A stretch of 64,000 nucleotides of DNA from Prunella strophiata (Eukaryota > Chordata > Aves > Passeriformes > Prunellidae): the NCBI GenBank assembly GCA_036583965.1, contig JAZBQD010000019.1, forward strand, positions 3,277,006-3,341,005, given 5' to 3'. Position 1 is the first letter of the stretch, and the number at the start of each line of letters is the position of its first letter. A program made the position numbers and the translations under genes. Under the pieces are notes generated by a model. It saw nothing but the letters and a program-made list of their open reading frames with translations. It was not told the DNA's origin and did no database searches. Positions 36,180-49,100 of the stretch are shown here, in pieces.

Positions 36180-36222
36180 AGCTCTGGGTGAAGCACAGCT
36201 CTGGGTGAAGCACAGCTCTGGG
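36180..36222. repeat. 17-bp tandem repeat, about 2.6 copies
   Basis: AGCTCTGGGTGAAGCAC occurs twice exactly, followed by a partial third copy AGCTCTGGGT. Confidence 0.92.
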
Positions 36223-37889
36223 TTTATTGCTGTAGCACCCTGGTCCCTGCCTCTGCTGTGTCCATCCTTGCAGGCAGGTGGGGATTTAGCAGAAGGGTCT
36301 CAGCTTCTCCACAGGCTCTAAACCATCATTCCCATCCAATCCCCTGTCTGTGGAGCCCCCAGCTCTAGCTGCTGTGGGATTATGTGATGTTCAGCTTCTC
36401 TGAGAGCCACACCCTGTGCTGTGAAGCTCTTCCAGAGTGACTGAGCTGAATGGGAAAGGTCTAACAGGGAGGCAGGGTAAGAAAAACCCCATTAATCTAC
36501 TTGCAGTTGGCCTGTTAAACCTCTGCAAGGATTACTTTTTGGGGGGTTTTCCATGCCTGGTGGTTCAGAAGCTTTGCACACTGTGGAAACAGAGGCTCCA
36601 GAAGGGGTCTGGGTCCTCATGCCAGGATCTGGAAGCAGGGAGGTGTGGTGGGTGCAGCAGGTTGGTCACTGACAGTGAATGGAACTTTGCAGGACATGTC
36701 TTGAGGGACTCTTTCCACAACCCCTTGGTGGATTTTTGAGCCTTTCTGTGCACAGACTTAGCTCTCAGCAGAAGCACTGACCCACCATTGCCCTTTGTGG
36801 TCCCCAGGTATTGGCACAAGATGCCAAAGCTGAGGGAACAACTGAACTGCTCAGCAGTGCCTGAGCTGCTGCAGTGCTGTGGTTTTTCCTAAATTCTCTC
36901 TGAATTTGGTGTGTTCAGCAGCAGCTGGGACAGGAACACCTGTGGGTCTGCCAACAGCCACACACTTTACCCAGTCTTCTGCTTGAATTCCCCCTCAATC
37001 TCTGCCACTTGCTTGGCTGCATCATCCTGTGCTAGTGCTAGTTCAGGCCCACGTGTTAAGCTGCTGTAACTCCTGCAGACATATTTTGGTGGCACCATGC
37101 TCAGACAACCGTGGGCTGAGCTGGAGGTGACCCAACCACACTTCATGTGTCAGTTCATAAACTTCCTTAGCACAATATTTGGCTTGGGCAGAAGCCTGGT
37201 AAGTCCACAGATAGATGCTAAAAGATAAACACGGCTGTCAGCCTTTGTCCCAGCCCCTTGACTCAATCAATATGTTTATTAATCTTTTATTCCAAAGCAA
37301 AGCCCTCAGCTCCTTAGTGTTTGTTTAGGTTTTAGTGTTGTTATTAGTTTTAAGTTCTCCCTCTTACTCAGAGGTGTTTATCTGTGCAGAGGCTTTAATC
37401 CAGCAACACCCTGCAGGGCTCAACCTTCCCTGACCCATCCCTGCAACAGGCACTGCCTGTTCCTGACACCAAAATGGGGCAAAGTCTTTCCCAGGGCAGT
37501 GCTGTGGGGATCTTTCCTGAGCTATGTTCCTCTGGTGCTGTGGCACAATAAGATTTAATGCTGTCATGGCACAGGGCTGAAATGTGGGTGGCTGAAGCTC
37601 ATGTGATGTTTTGCTCTGTGCTGTCCTTGACTTTGACTCGACCTAGACTCCAGTTTTGAGATTTGGTTCAGGACTGGTTCATCTCCAGCTCTCCCATAAC
37701 TGCACTGGCAGGGGTTAGAAGGGTTTAGCCAAGGCTTGAGGAGATGCTGCAGGAGGTGAGTCTGGAATGTTCTGAAGGAGTCACTCTGGATTTACCACAT
37801 TGGTGCTCCAGGAGTGGGACCAGGGTTCTAAGTGAAGAATTTGGGTCTGGAGTGATCAGAGGATATGGACTCACCCCAAACAGTGGAAG

Positions 37890-38054
37890 TTGGCCCAGAG
37901 AAGCTGTGGCTGTCTCATCCTTGGAAGTGTTCAAGGCCAGGCTGGATGAGTCTCCAGTCTGGTCTAACAGGAGGTGTCTGGCCCATGGCAGGGGAGTGGA
38001 ACCAGATGGGCTTTAAGGTCCTTTCCAACCCAAACCATTCTGGGATTCTGTGAT
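37890..38054 (+). mobile_element. CR1 LINE 3' fragment
   Basis: GGCCCAGAGAAGCTGTGGCT, TCCTTTCCAACCCAAACCAT and CTGGGATTCTGTGATG. Confidence 0.9.
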
Positions 38055-39019
38055 GTTCATGTGCTCCTTCCCATCCACTGCATCAGCAATTCCTGCAAAG
38101 CTTGAGATGCAATTTTAAACCAGGCTTTAGCAGGCTGGGAGTACAGCCAGCATTGCATGGGCTTGGGAGCACAGGCAGGGAGGAGCTGCTGTGGCTGTGG
38201 GGGACAGGGTGAAGCTGGAGTCCTGCCTCTGTGGCCAGGTCAGGCAGCAGTTGCAAAATGTTGGGGTTGCACAATGCCTTTGTGATGGAGACATGGCCTG
38301 GAAACTCTGAAAGGACAGAGGAAAGCAGCTTGTTCTCAAAGCTGCCAACAAAGCTTCTTGTGGGGGGCTCCAGCTCCTTCCCTACCCCTGTAAGTGGCTC
38401 CCCTGAGCATGGTCTGATGGCACAGCAGGATTTGGTGTCAGATGGAAGCACAGCTTGGCCCTGGGTTTTCCACCCTGTTGGAAGGGAATCCATGGAGGGT
38501 CTGTCATTAGCTGTGCTGAGGAGGGGGATTGCAGATACACTGCTCTCCTCTGGGCCATAAAATCCCAGGTCAGTGAGGGACAGATGCAGTCAGGGACCAG
38601 GCCAGGGAATATCCTGCAGAGCAGCAATCCCAGATGTAGGCACTGGAAGGATGTTGCTCTCTTTGGTGTTTCAGTGTCACTGCACTGCCTGGGTTCCCCT
38701 GAGAGGGAGCAGAGAGGTCCTTGGACCAGCAAAGCTCTTTCCAGTCTGGAGCCTGCCTGGGTGCTGCACCCTTCCCATGGGAATCTCTGCCAGAAAACTG
38801 GTGGTGTTTGTCTGCAGGGAGAAGGAGAGCAGGCAGAGCAAGGGAGGAGAAGTGCTCACCTGTACAAATTTCTTGTCCTGAAAAAGAAAAATCTCCAGCT
38901 TGTCCTAGAGCTGAAGAGAACTAAATCAGGGTTCTTCCTTCCATGTATCCCAGCTCAGGTTCTAACTGACAGAGGGCAGGGTTAAACTGGAAGAATTAAA
39001 TTGGGAAGAAAAATTGGTT

Positions 39020-39217
39020 AAATTGGGAAGAAAATCTTCCCTGTGAGGATGGCAAGGCACTGTGGCTGCCCCTGGATCCCTGGAAGTGGCCAAGGCCAGG
39101 CTGGGCAGGGCTTGGAGCAGCCTGGGACAGTGGAAGATGTCCCTGCCCATGGCAAGGGATGGTACTGGGTGATCTCTAAGGTCCCTTCCCACCCAAACAA
39201 ATCTGCATTTCTGTGAT
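39020..39217 (+). mobile_element. CR1 LINE 3' fragment
   Basis: AAAATCTTCCCTGTGAGGAT, CCCCTGGATCCCTGGAAGTG and GGTCCCTTCCCACCCAAAC; the 5' edge is blurred by a local AAATTGGGAAGAAAA duplication. Confidence 0.9.
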
Positions 39218-40189
39218 CCTGCCCTACAGGCAGATTTGCAGCTGCTGTGTGTCAGAACATGTGTGTGTGACATGGCTTGCAGGATTTTGCCAACATTTGC
39301 TCCAGTTATGGAATCCCCAGTGAGAGGGCAGATGAACGTGCTGGAGCTGTCCCCGAGTCATCAGGGAGTTGAGGTGGCACAAACACCACCAAGAGAGCAC
39401 TTGCCATGAACACACTGTGGGTCTCCTGACTCTTCCTCCCCCACCCTGCTGTGCAGCCCCTCACTGCCCACACTGCAGACAGCCCTGTTGCCATTCCTGG
39501 CACCAAACTGAGCTGGTAATGGGGTAAGTGCACGTTTTAACCCACAGGACCACCCTGATCTGTGTTGGGTTGATGAGCAGCTTCAAAGTTGTTGTCCTCT
39601 GTGTGGATTTCAGCAACAGCTGAAGGGAGGGCATTGTGTGTCCTCAGCCTGTGTTTGCCTCACACAGGAGAACGCATTTCCTCCCATGCAGACTTAGCAA
39701 AACATGTCATGAGAAAATGAAAAAGTCTTAGTGAGGTTACAGCAGTGAAGCAAACAAATGCCCTGTTCTTGCTGGGGGTGGATTAGCTTTTGGAATTGCC
39801 TTCAGAAGATTGTTGCTCAGTTTGCCTTGCTGAGACTTGGCACCCTGGCACTGATCCTGCCAGCTGGGGACACCTCTCATATCTGCTTTTCTTTTCTTTT
39901 ACTGATAGACTGAGAAAAGCTCATTGGCCTTTATTACACTTGAGCTTCTCAGTGGTGGCAGATCAGGGCATTTGTTGTCTTGCTCATGCCCTCTAGTGTC
40001 ACACACAATGGACAGAGAGCACTTCCAGAAGTCCCACACTTTGTCAGGTTCCCAGTGCTACAACATCTTCTAATCCTGTAGCTTGAAATCAGAATTGTTG
40101 TGTGAGAAGATCAGGTGTGAGCAGAATTATTTGCTGAAATCCATGTACATCAACACAGCAGCAAACAGGGCTGTGAGAGAGAACAATGT

Positions 40190-40234
40190 AGAATCATGGA
40201 ATCACTTAGGTTGGGAAAGACCTTTAAGATACAG
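40190..40234 (-). mobile_element. CR1 LINE 3' tip
   Basis: AGAATCATGGAATCACTTAG and GTTGGGAAAGACCTTTAAGA. Confidence 0.8.
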
Positions 40235-40889
40235 ATTTTCTGTCCCCTCTATAAATTCAGAGCTCTTTGTCTGGGAGACACAGCCCACAGCTCTGCAGAC
40301 CATCACTCAGCCAGTGAGATGAGTGGTCACCCACCTCACCCTGGAGGCCACCAAGCCCTGGAGATGGAAGAATGGGAAGAATTCTCCTGGTGGTGGACAA
40401 TGAGAGCAGTGTCCTTTTGAGGTGTCAGCAGTGCTGGGAAAGATCTTCCCCTGCTCTTGAGTGTGTTTTACAGCCAGTGTCCCTTCCTGTTCTAACCTTG
40501 AAACTTCAGGTTAGCTGCCCCTGCCTGTGTGGATCCTCCTTTGAGCCTGTTTGGTGCATTCCCTTCACTTCTTTGCTCCCAAAGGATCTCTTTTCTCACT
40601 GTGTCCCTGGCTGAGGGACAAAGGTCCTTGTGATGCTGAGCTCCCACCTTCAGACATCTCCACAGGGTTTCCAGACTGACACCCAAGCTCTCCAGCCTAT
40701 TTATTGTCTTCCAGACATCATAACCTGCCCTGGGAGGGAAGAAAAGACAAATTCCCAGCATGGCTTAGAGTAACCCATCAGCCACTGAAGAGCACTGAGC
40801 TCAGGATATCTGGAAGGGTGATTCTCCTGTTTTGCTCATTTGGAAGCTGCAGATCACAGGTGGCTTTGCTCACCCAGGGTTGTCCATCC

Positions 40890-41145
40890 TTGGGGATGTC
40901 CAGCCATGGGGATGTCCAGCCATGGACATCCTTGTCCAGCCATGGGGCTGAAGTCTCTTCCAGCAGCTGCTGGCTCTCAGGGCAGGCAGGTGGCCCTGGG
41001 GGATGAGGATGGCTCTGGGGAAATGTGGGTGGCTCAGAGGGGCTGGCAGTGCCTCTGGCAGGATGTGGGTGGCTCTGGGGGAGTATGTGTGGCTCAGGGA
41101 TAGCTCTGGGGGGATGCAGATGGCTCTGGGGGATGGGGTTAGCAA
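40890..41145. repeat. Degenerate short tandem repeats (GTCCAGCCATGG and GGCTCTGGGG types)
   Basis: GTCCAGCCATGG occurs three times between 40898 and 40954. From about 40987, imperfect copies of GGATGTGGGTGGCTCTGGGG run to 41145. The G-rich + strand could form locally stable structures; this is inference only. Confidence 0.6.
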
Positions 41146-41879
41146 GCAGAGCTGATGTTACCTGAGGTATCAGACAGCTCAGAGACACAGCAGGGTCCTC
41201 ACTGCTGTACCCACTCTGCTCTCACATGGGAACAAGTGACAGCACAGGGCTGCAGCTTTTGGGATGTGCTGGTCCTGCTGTGGCAGGGTGTGGAGCAAGT
41301 GAGGGATCCCTGCTTGCCAGGCAGAGTGAGTGGGCAGTGAAGGGAACACATTCCCATGGGTGTGCTCCAAGTGGATTTTCCCATGGGCAGTGGGGTTGAT
41401 TTTGTGGCTGTGCCTCTGCTTGACCCCTCATCAGCCACGATGCTTGGAGGCAGAGATGTCACCAAAAGGCAGAAGGGTCTCCAAAAGGAAAGAGGAGAGG
41501 GCTCAGGGGTGACTTGCACCAGGTGATGGTACCAAGGGTGGCTCATAACCATGTGTGGTCAGTACAGACACGTGTGAGTGCTCCTAAACCAGCCCTGCTG
41601 ACACCAAATGGTGCTCCCAGGCACTTAAACAATCTGTGTGCTCTGGGCTGCCTCAGCCCTTGCAAACCCTGAGTTTGGGTAAGCCATGGAGCAGGTGGTG
41701 CTTGATCTGCATGGATGGGGAGGAGGAGAGGGAGCACTGGGTGCCAGCCAGAGACAGGTGGCTGTCCCCAAAGTGGGCATGTCACACACATGTCCTCTGG
41801 GATCACACAGTTCCTTCCTCCAGACCTTCTTCATGCAAGGTTTGGTCTGTACTCACACATGGAAACACTGTGAAGCTGT

Positions 41880-42110
41880 CAGGGGAGGTTTAGGTTGGGT
41901 ATCAGGAAAAGGTTGTTCCCCCAGAGGGTGGCTGAGCACTGGAATAGGCTTCCCAGGAAAGTGGTCACAGCCCCAAGCCTGACAGAGGTCAAGGAGTATT
42001 TGAACACTCTCAGATACAGGATGGGATTCTTGGGATGTCCTGTGCAAGGCCAGGACCTGGATTCAATGATCCTTTTTGGGTCCCTTCCAGCTGTGCATCT
42101 TCTGTGACTC
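41880..42110 (+). mobile_element. CR1 LINE 3' fragment, 'ATATCCTGAG' subfamily relative
   Basis: GAGGTTTAGGTTGGGTATCA, GGAAAAGGTTGTTCCCCCAG, GATTCAATGATCCTTTTTGG and GGTCCCTTCCAGCTGTGCAT; complementary in type to 32335-32600. Confidence 0.88.
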
Positions 42111-43415
42111 TGAGCTCTTCCAGAGCACTGCTCCCAAATTCACATCCAGAGCAATGGCTCTGCAGCTTCCTGGCTGGATTGAGGCCACCTGCTTTGGGAA
42201 TCTCCGTTCCAGCAGCACCCAGGGGTGCTCCCACCCTCTGAGCTTGTGAAATCCCAGTGCAATCACTGACTGTAGGTGCTCAGGACAGGGAATGCCTGCC
42301 ATGGTTTGCTGCTGATGTGCTGCTTGTCCCTTGACAGGAGGGTAGGACTCTGTCCTTGATGTGCAGGTTGGGACAGGGGGAGATTGAAGCTTGTGGCTCT
42401 GATGCCACCTCCACTTTCCCTACAGCAGTCTGGGTGTCTCAGGGATGGATGTTAGGAGGCAGCAGCAATGGTTTTGTGTGTGTCCCACAGTCCCTGGGAT
42501 TGCTGTCACCAGTGAGTGCTGCTTCTGACCTGGAAGTGGCACAGAAGCCACCAGGGCAGCTGATTGATGCTCTCTGGGTTGTGGAGCAGTCAGACAGCCC
42601 CAGTAATTCTCTCAGACCCCTCGGCAGTCTCCTCTCTCTGGGAGGTTTGCTTGATGGATGGACCCTGCTAGGGCTGGGTGGATTTTTCCAGCTGCCCTGG
42701 TGCCTGTTGGATGCAGGCACAGACCACAGCAAGCTGTGGTCACTCAGTGCATGGGAGCTTGGTGCTCTCCCAGGGAAGCTTTGCTTTTCCCATCACCCCA
42801 TGAGCACCTCTGGGTTCCCCTCTGCACTTTGCATCACCCCTGGAGCCATCAGCAGGGGGCTGAGGGCTCTGTCTGGGAGCCAGGGATGTTCCTCAGCACC
42901 TCCACTATTAATTTACTTCTGTTAAGGGCCTTATGAGGAATTCCCTCCTCAAACCTTTCTTGCTTCTCCGTGACCTCATCCCAGCACCACCATTCCCCAG
43001 CCTTCTCTCAAAGCATGACTAAAATCACATTTGTGATGTTTTCCCTGAGCATCTTCATGCAGCAAGAAACCCCTGGAGAGAATCCCCTTCCTGTTGCTCA
43101 TCCTTTGAGTCTGTGCAACCCTGGGCTTTGGCAAGTAGAGGAATGGAAGGAGATGAGCTCTCCTTCCCCCCCCATCACACAGCATCTGCAGAGAAGTGGC
43201 AGGAGGGCACAGAGGAGGGATGGGAGTGCTGTGGTTTGGATTCATCTGGAGTGTCTCCAGTCTCCTTCCCCACTGCACTGGGACTTGCTGTGTTCTCCTG
43301 ACTCAGTAACACACTGCTATTTAATTAACTTTTGACTTCTGGTTTAAAGGAGCAGTGCACAAAATAGTTATTTACTTCATTTGGAAATTCTTTTATTCGT
43401 TACCATAATTATAGC

Positions 43416-43523
43416 TTCCTCCCCTTTTTTTTCCTCTTTTTTTTTTCTTTTTTTTTTTCTTTCTTTTTTTTTTTTTTGATATTTTAATTAGCAGGGGAAG
43501 GGAGGGAGGGAGAGAGGGGGAAT
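43416..43523. repeat. Long pyrimidine tract followed by a purine tract
   Basis: About 60 bases of T with few C (43416-43478) are separated by GATATTTTAATTAGC from a GA-rich block (43493-43523). Such strand asymmetry can favour triplex formation. It may also be simple expansion. Confidence 0.9.
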
Positions 43524-43524
43524 A

Positions 43525-43765
43525 TTTGCTGCTCTCCTTGTGGTTATCACATCCTTCAAATTACTAAAAGAGGCTGGGATAATAGGTCTGGTGATTATAT
43601 ATAGGCACCATCTGCTCTGTGGCTGCTTCCTATCAAAGTGCAGTTAGGAGAGTGCAAGGAGGATATTTTCTCTCCAGCTATATTAAGACTGTTTCCATCT
43701 CAGCTCCAAAGCAAAGCTCTCTGCATGCAAATGGATCAAATGCTCTGTAATCAATGGCTCAGTTT
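43525..43765. promoter_or_regulatory. Candidate conserved non-coding element
   Basis: Follows the purine tract. It contains TGCATGCAAATGG (octamer ATGCAAAT), ATTATATATAGG, CTATCAAAG and GTAATCAATGG, and no repeats. A possible enhancer; evidence is limited to motif content. Confidence 0.22.
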
Positions 43766-44162
43766 TGGCAGCCTTGAAGCTGTTTTTTTGGGGTTTTTTT
43801 TTTAAATTTTGTTTTATTTTCCCCTCAAGTTTTGCTGCTCCCATCCGTTGTGCAGTTGTATTTCAGGCTGGTTGTTCTGGTTTGATGTTTTCCTGTAACC
43901 ATAGTCCCCCCTGTTTGCTGAGCAATGCGGTCTCGTGTGAGCTGGCAGGGATCTGTGCCATGACTCCACTGCCAGGCAATATCTGAGCAATCAGGAATGT
44001 TTTGGAGGATGATGAAGGCAGATTTTTAGGATGCATCTGCTGTGGGTATGTAGAGGAGGTGGAAAGCTGAGCTGAGCTAATTTGGAGCAGTAATGGGAAA
44101 GAATTAATACTTGGTTTATGATACCAGCCGTGGTTGTCCTGTTGCTGCTGGGGGTTGTTGGG

Positions 44163-44334
44163 GAGCATTGCAGGGCTCAGGATTTGGGATTCATAGATTG
44201 TAGAATTCCAGACTGATGTGTGTTGGAAGGGACCTTAAAGGGACCTTAAATCCTGAGCATTGCAGGGCTCAGGATTTGGGAGTCGTAGAATTTTAGAATT
44301 CCAGATTGATTTGTGTTGGAAGGGACCCTAAAGA
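44163..44334. repeat. 92-bp tandem duplication across a CR1 3' end
   Basis: GAGCATTGCAGGGCTCAGGA at 44163 recurs at 44255. Each copy is followed by TTTGGGA, a TAGAATTCCAGA block and TTGGAAGGGACC. The duplicated block contains the junction between unique DNA and a minus-strand CR1, so the duplication came after the insertion. Confidence 0.88.
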
Positions 44335-44562
44335 ACCCTGCCCACCCCCTGCCATGGGCAGGGACACTTTCCACTGTCCCAAGTTGCTCCAAGCCCTGTC
44401 CAGCCTGACCTTGGACACTTCCAGGGATCCAGGGGCAGCCACACTTCTCTGAGCACCCTGTGCCAAAGCCTCACCACCCTCACAGGGAAGAAGTTTCTTC
44501 CCAATATCCAATTTGACCCTGCCCTCTGGCAGTGAGAAGCCATTCCCCCTGTCATGGGGTGT
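44192..44562 (-). mobile_element. CR1 LINE 3' fragment with duplicated tip
   Basis: The 3' tip TAGAATTCCAGA...TTGGAAGGGACC occurs twice (44205 and 44295). The body then runs through CCCCTGCCATGGGCAGGGAC to CAGTGAGAAGCCATTCCCCC. Confidence 0.9.
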
Positions 44563-45847
44563 CCCTGATGGGCACAATCTTTTACATCTTCTCATGTGGG
44601 GAGCTGGATCCTGTGTTTGCCCCTCAGAGACCCAGCAGTCTTCTCTTTTCTCCTGGTGCTTATATTTCCTGGTGTTTACCATAAAACCTGGTCATATTTT
44701 ATGCTTTTTAAAGAGAAAAAGGAGAAGGAGTAAGTCATGGCCAGCCCAGATGGAAGGGGAAGGTGCTCAGGATGGGGTGTGTGAGTTCCCAAAAAAGGTT
44801 GAAACACTGAGGAAATTGTCTTGCAAAATTTGTGCCATGGTGCCTACAAGAGAGGGGGAGTAGGTGGCTTTTTTGGATGAGTGAAAGTGGCTAAAAAGAG
44901 GCAAGGGAGGAGAAAATCCAAAATGAGTTGGCAAGGATGGAAAAGGTTACAGGTCTGTTTCAGGGTGATGACTGTGGGATGTACATCACCTGAGACACTC
45001 TTTGTCCTCAGGTGTTGTCACTGCTAAAGACACTCTGCCTCCCTGCTCTCACTCCACAGCTTTTAATGGCTCTGGGGATTATTGGATCCCAGGTTCTTGG
45101 GGCAATTCCAGAGGTTTGGCATTCACCCCTTTCACTTGACTGCTTTAGGGCCCTTCATTTCTCACTCCCAGTTTTCCACAGGTTGCACATTGCTGTGTCA
45201 AAGGATGCACATCCTCCAGGCTGGACCTCCTGAAGTGGTTGTAAGTGGTGGAGGAGTTTCTCCATCTGGAGTGTAACTGTGTGTTGGAATTCTCAGCAGG
45301 GAGATGCTCCTCAGACCAGGGATGGAGGCAGTGGGGAGCCCTGGCTGCTGCTTGAGCAAAAAAAAAAAAATATTCCTGGACATCCCTTTTGGGTGGAAAA
45401 GGACTTTGGGAAGGAGAGTTTCTGATCCCAGTGCTGTTTATCTGGCTTCATTCGTGAGCAGGGCAGGAATTTCTCCCAGGAGCCCATAGCAAAAGCTATT
45501 TTCTGGGATAATTAGGGAGGCTTGGTTCAGCACAGCAGCATTTGATATTAATGGAGTGGGATTCCCCAGGGACAAACAGTGATTTTCTGTGGTTTGTGTA
45601 TAGGTTTAGAAGAAAAAAATGCATTTATTGGCTTGGACATTGGGGCATTGTGTTTCCCACAAGAGACTCATGGTTTAGGGCAGCACCTCCTTACAACAAA
45701 CCCCTAATCCTCCATCCCCACCCATTCCCACCTCCCTGAGCCACCATTCCATGCATTCTTTTGTCTGTGAGTTAAATCCTGGTTGGATTCACATCTGTTC
45801 TGTCTTGCTCCCACCTTTCTGGATGCTCAAGTGGGAAGCAAGGAGCT

Positions 45848-46188
45848 GTCAGTACTTAGAAGGGGCTCATAAAGAAGAAGGAAAGGGATTTCTCACATGG
45901 GCTGATAGTGACAGGACAAGGGGGGAATTTTTACATTTATAGTAAGTTTTAACACTTATTTTAAATAAAAGAGGGGAGATTTAGATTAATTTTAAGAAGA
46001 AATTCTTGGCTGTGAGGGTGGTGAGGCACAGGTTGCCCAGAGAAGCTGTGGCTGCCTCATTCCTGGAGGTGTTCCAGGCCAGTTTGGATGGGGCTTGGAG
46101 CAACCTGGGCTAGTGGAAGGTGTCCCTGCCATGGCAGGGGATGTTCTTTAAGGTCCCTCCCAACCCAAACCATCCCAGGATTCTGTGA
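45848..46188 (+). mobile_element. CR1 LINE 3' fragment
   Basis: GTCAGTACTTAGAAGGGGCT, GTGACAGGACAAGGGGGAAT, GAGGGGAGATTTAGATTAAT and CAGGATTCTGTGA; near-complete 3' region with an AT-rich insertion at 45930-45965. Confidence 0.9.
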
Positions 46189-49100
46189 AGGAGCTTGAAA
46201 GCAGCTCCTGAGCTCCTGCTGCTTGGTGAGACAAGCTGGGCTTCCTTCCAGAAACGCATCCCGCCGGATTGCCGGAGCCACCAGGGTCTGAATTCACACA
46301 TCTTGAGATGCAGCCCCGCTCCTGCTGCCACACAAATGAGTAAATAACAGCCACAGCAGCTCCTGCTGGAGCCAGACAGCAGCAGCTCCACGTGTGGTTG
46401 TGCCTTGCAGGGAATTTCAAAAGCCCCTCTGAGGGTTCCTGCCCCGCTGAGCCTGGATGGGGCCTCATGCTCTGCTTGGAGAGAGCAGCAACAAATGGGT
46501 TGTTGTTTGTCTGTCCTGTTTCTTCAACAGGAAACTGTGTTTAAAAACACCATTTCTCCAAAAAGGTTTGCTTGACAGTCTTTCTGCAGTCTGTGTTCTT
46601 CCCATTTCTCTGCTCGAGGCAGCACTCTGCTTTTTTGGGGGTTTTTTCCTGATGCAGGGGTTAATACCATTAATTTCCTAATACCACTATTTTCCTTTTC
46701 CCCGGTGGCTTCTTGATTTAGGACCTTGAATTTCACCCCTTCGTGGGTTAGATCAGCCCATGGTTCAGAGGCCAGCACCTGGATTATCCAGCTACAAACA
46801 CAGTTAAAGTCACAGCCACAGAACACAGGGAGATGAAAGGAAAAAAGGCACAAAGAAGAGGCTCCAAGGGTTAGGGGATGTTGAGCTGAAAAATGTTCCA
46901 CCAGGTTCTGCTCTGGCCATGCTGGAGCTGCCTGGGGCAGCGTGGGGAGAGGGTGAATGAGGTGCCCAGGAAGGAGGCTGGGTGCCAGCTGGGCAGTGTG
47001 ACCCACTGGCAGCTCTTTCCAAGGGTTCTGGGCAAAGAAAAGCTGGAAAAGCCCTGGGCATTGGTGTGCCAGCACGGGGAAGCCTTCCTGGAGGAGAGGA
47101 TGTGTCGTGACTGGGATAGCAAGGAGGAGGCAGAGGGGAGGACTGAGCTGAACTTGGGGTTTGCTTTCTGAGGGGGTGCTCAGTGTTTCCTCTCCATGGA
47201 GGAGCTTCCAGGCTGCACAAAACCTTGTGTGGATTAAAAGCATCCCCACTTTTTGGGGTCAGGCTGCTGTTCCAGGTACCAAGAGACCAGGAAAGGAGCT
47301 GGATGTGATCAGATGCTGCCTGAGGACTCACCATAAACAGCTTTGCAGCCAAGAAGTGCCATTTTTTGACTAAAAAAAAAAAAACCCAAAAGAAGGTCCC
47401 AAAGAGTTCAGTATGCACCTTGCAGTGCTTTTTCCTTTCTGCAAACACAGGGAAGATGTTATTTGGAATTGTAACCTGATGTATGGACCCTGTGCTGGTC
47501 CTTTGGGTATCAGGGGCATGGTGGGGACTGGAGGCATTCTGGTGGGTTTGGTTCTCCCTGGAAACTCTCACATGTGTCCTGTCAAGGATTTTTGCAGCAC
47601 TCTAAGCCAGGTTTCATGAAGGGCAGAGGGAGAGTGAGCACCTTGTCAGCTGTGTGGAGGAAGGTCTGCCTGCAGAGCCCAATTTCTCAGCTCTAATTAC
47701 AGGAATGGGTGGCTTTTCCCTTCTCAGGCTGAAAAAAAAAATTGGCCCAAAACCCTGAGAAACCACAACACAAATGTCTGACGCTGTTCCACATGGTCCT
47801 CAGTGAACAAAAACCCTCTTGAAATCAGCCCTTGCCTTCCCAAAATAGGCAGCACCACTTCAAAAGGGAAGAGAGAGGAGGGGGGGGAAAATCCCAAACC
47901 CAAGGCTTCAGGGGGTGAGAGCACTTGCAGCCTCAGAGTTTCTATAAGTGTGTTGTGGTGCCTGCCAGCCCAGGCAGGGTTTGGTCTGAGATAAATCTGG
48001 ATTTGCCCAGGGAGGGGTGGTGGATGCTCCCAGCATGGTCAGCAGCTGCCTCCTGTCATGGGGGGAGCTTTGCTGCCATCACTTCTTCTCCATCCTCTAT
48101 TTTTTTCTTTTCACCTGGGAATATTACCCTGAGTTTGATCTCAGCCTGGAGGTCATGGAGAGGTTTCTTGCAGGGAAACCTGGTCTGGTGTGGGCTGAGC
48201 ACAACCCTGGCTGCTCAGAGCAAAGAGGCAGCACCAGCCTGCTGGTTCCAGGGAAAACCATGATCTGCTCCAACCCCTGTCCTACTGGACACCAGTTTGG
48301 AAGGAGCTGGACCAGGCAGTGCCTGTGCAGAGTCTTGCAGCACCTAAAGGGCAGGAAAACCCTTCTAAACCAGAAGTGGGGCACACTTACAAGCTGTAGG
48401 GGATCCATGTGCCAGCTTTGGAGCTGTGGTTTCCCCTCTTTGTTTGCCCAGCTCACAGCACTCAGAGAGGCAGCCGTGCCCACCCACCTCCTGGGAGCTT
48501 ATCTTGGCCCAGAATAACATTTTAGATTTCCTTTTTAAATTAAAGCTTCATCTTTTTTTTGTAGTAAAAGAAAAGGAGGCAAGAGTGTAAGGTGATAAAC
48601 TCACACTTGGTTTTCTTCTGCTGAAGTTAAAGCCCACGTGGACCATTCATTTTAGCCAGGAGCAGCCCTGGATTGACCTTGGACCATCCAAAAAGCACAC
48701 AGAATGGTCAAATTCAGGTCAGGACCTACAATAAACTGACACTTGGGCAATAATTAGCTACATCCTCTTATTTCAAGAAACTGAGGGCATGACCACAAGC
48801 TGCAGCATTAATAAATATTATTAATAAATATAATAAATATGGGCATTTATTAATCCTCTGGGGATTACAGAGTAAAAGAGGGGTGCCATCTCAGCATTTT
48901 TAGGGCTGATGGAAATGGGTGAGAGGGGTTTGCAAGAAACCACATTATCACCAATAAAAAGCAGACCCTAAAGTTAGGCCAGTGCTAAAAGCCCTTAAAT
49001 CATCTCAGTTTGGTCCCCAGAGTAGCTGGGGTGGTTTCAAAGAGCTGGGGACCTGCAGCATTATTTGCAGAGGGATTATCCCTGCTGCACCTCAGGTGTT

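Noticed and set aside
46524..47571. Two overlapping minus-strand frames of 241 and 253 codons
   Set aside because: Overlapping in different phases, with no recognisable domain and no repeat or gene signals; treated as chance.
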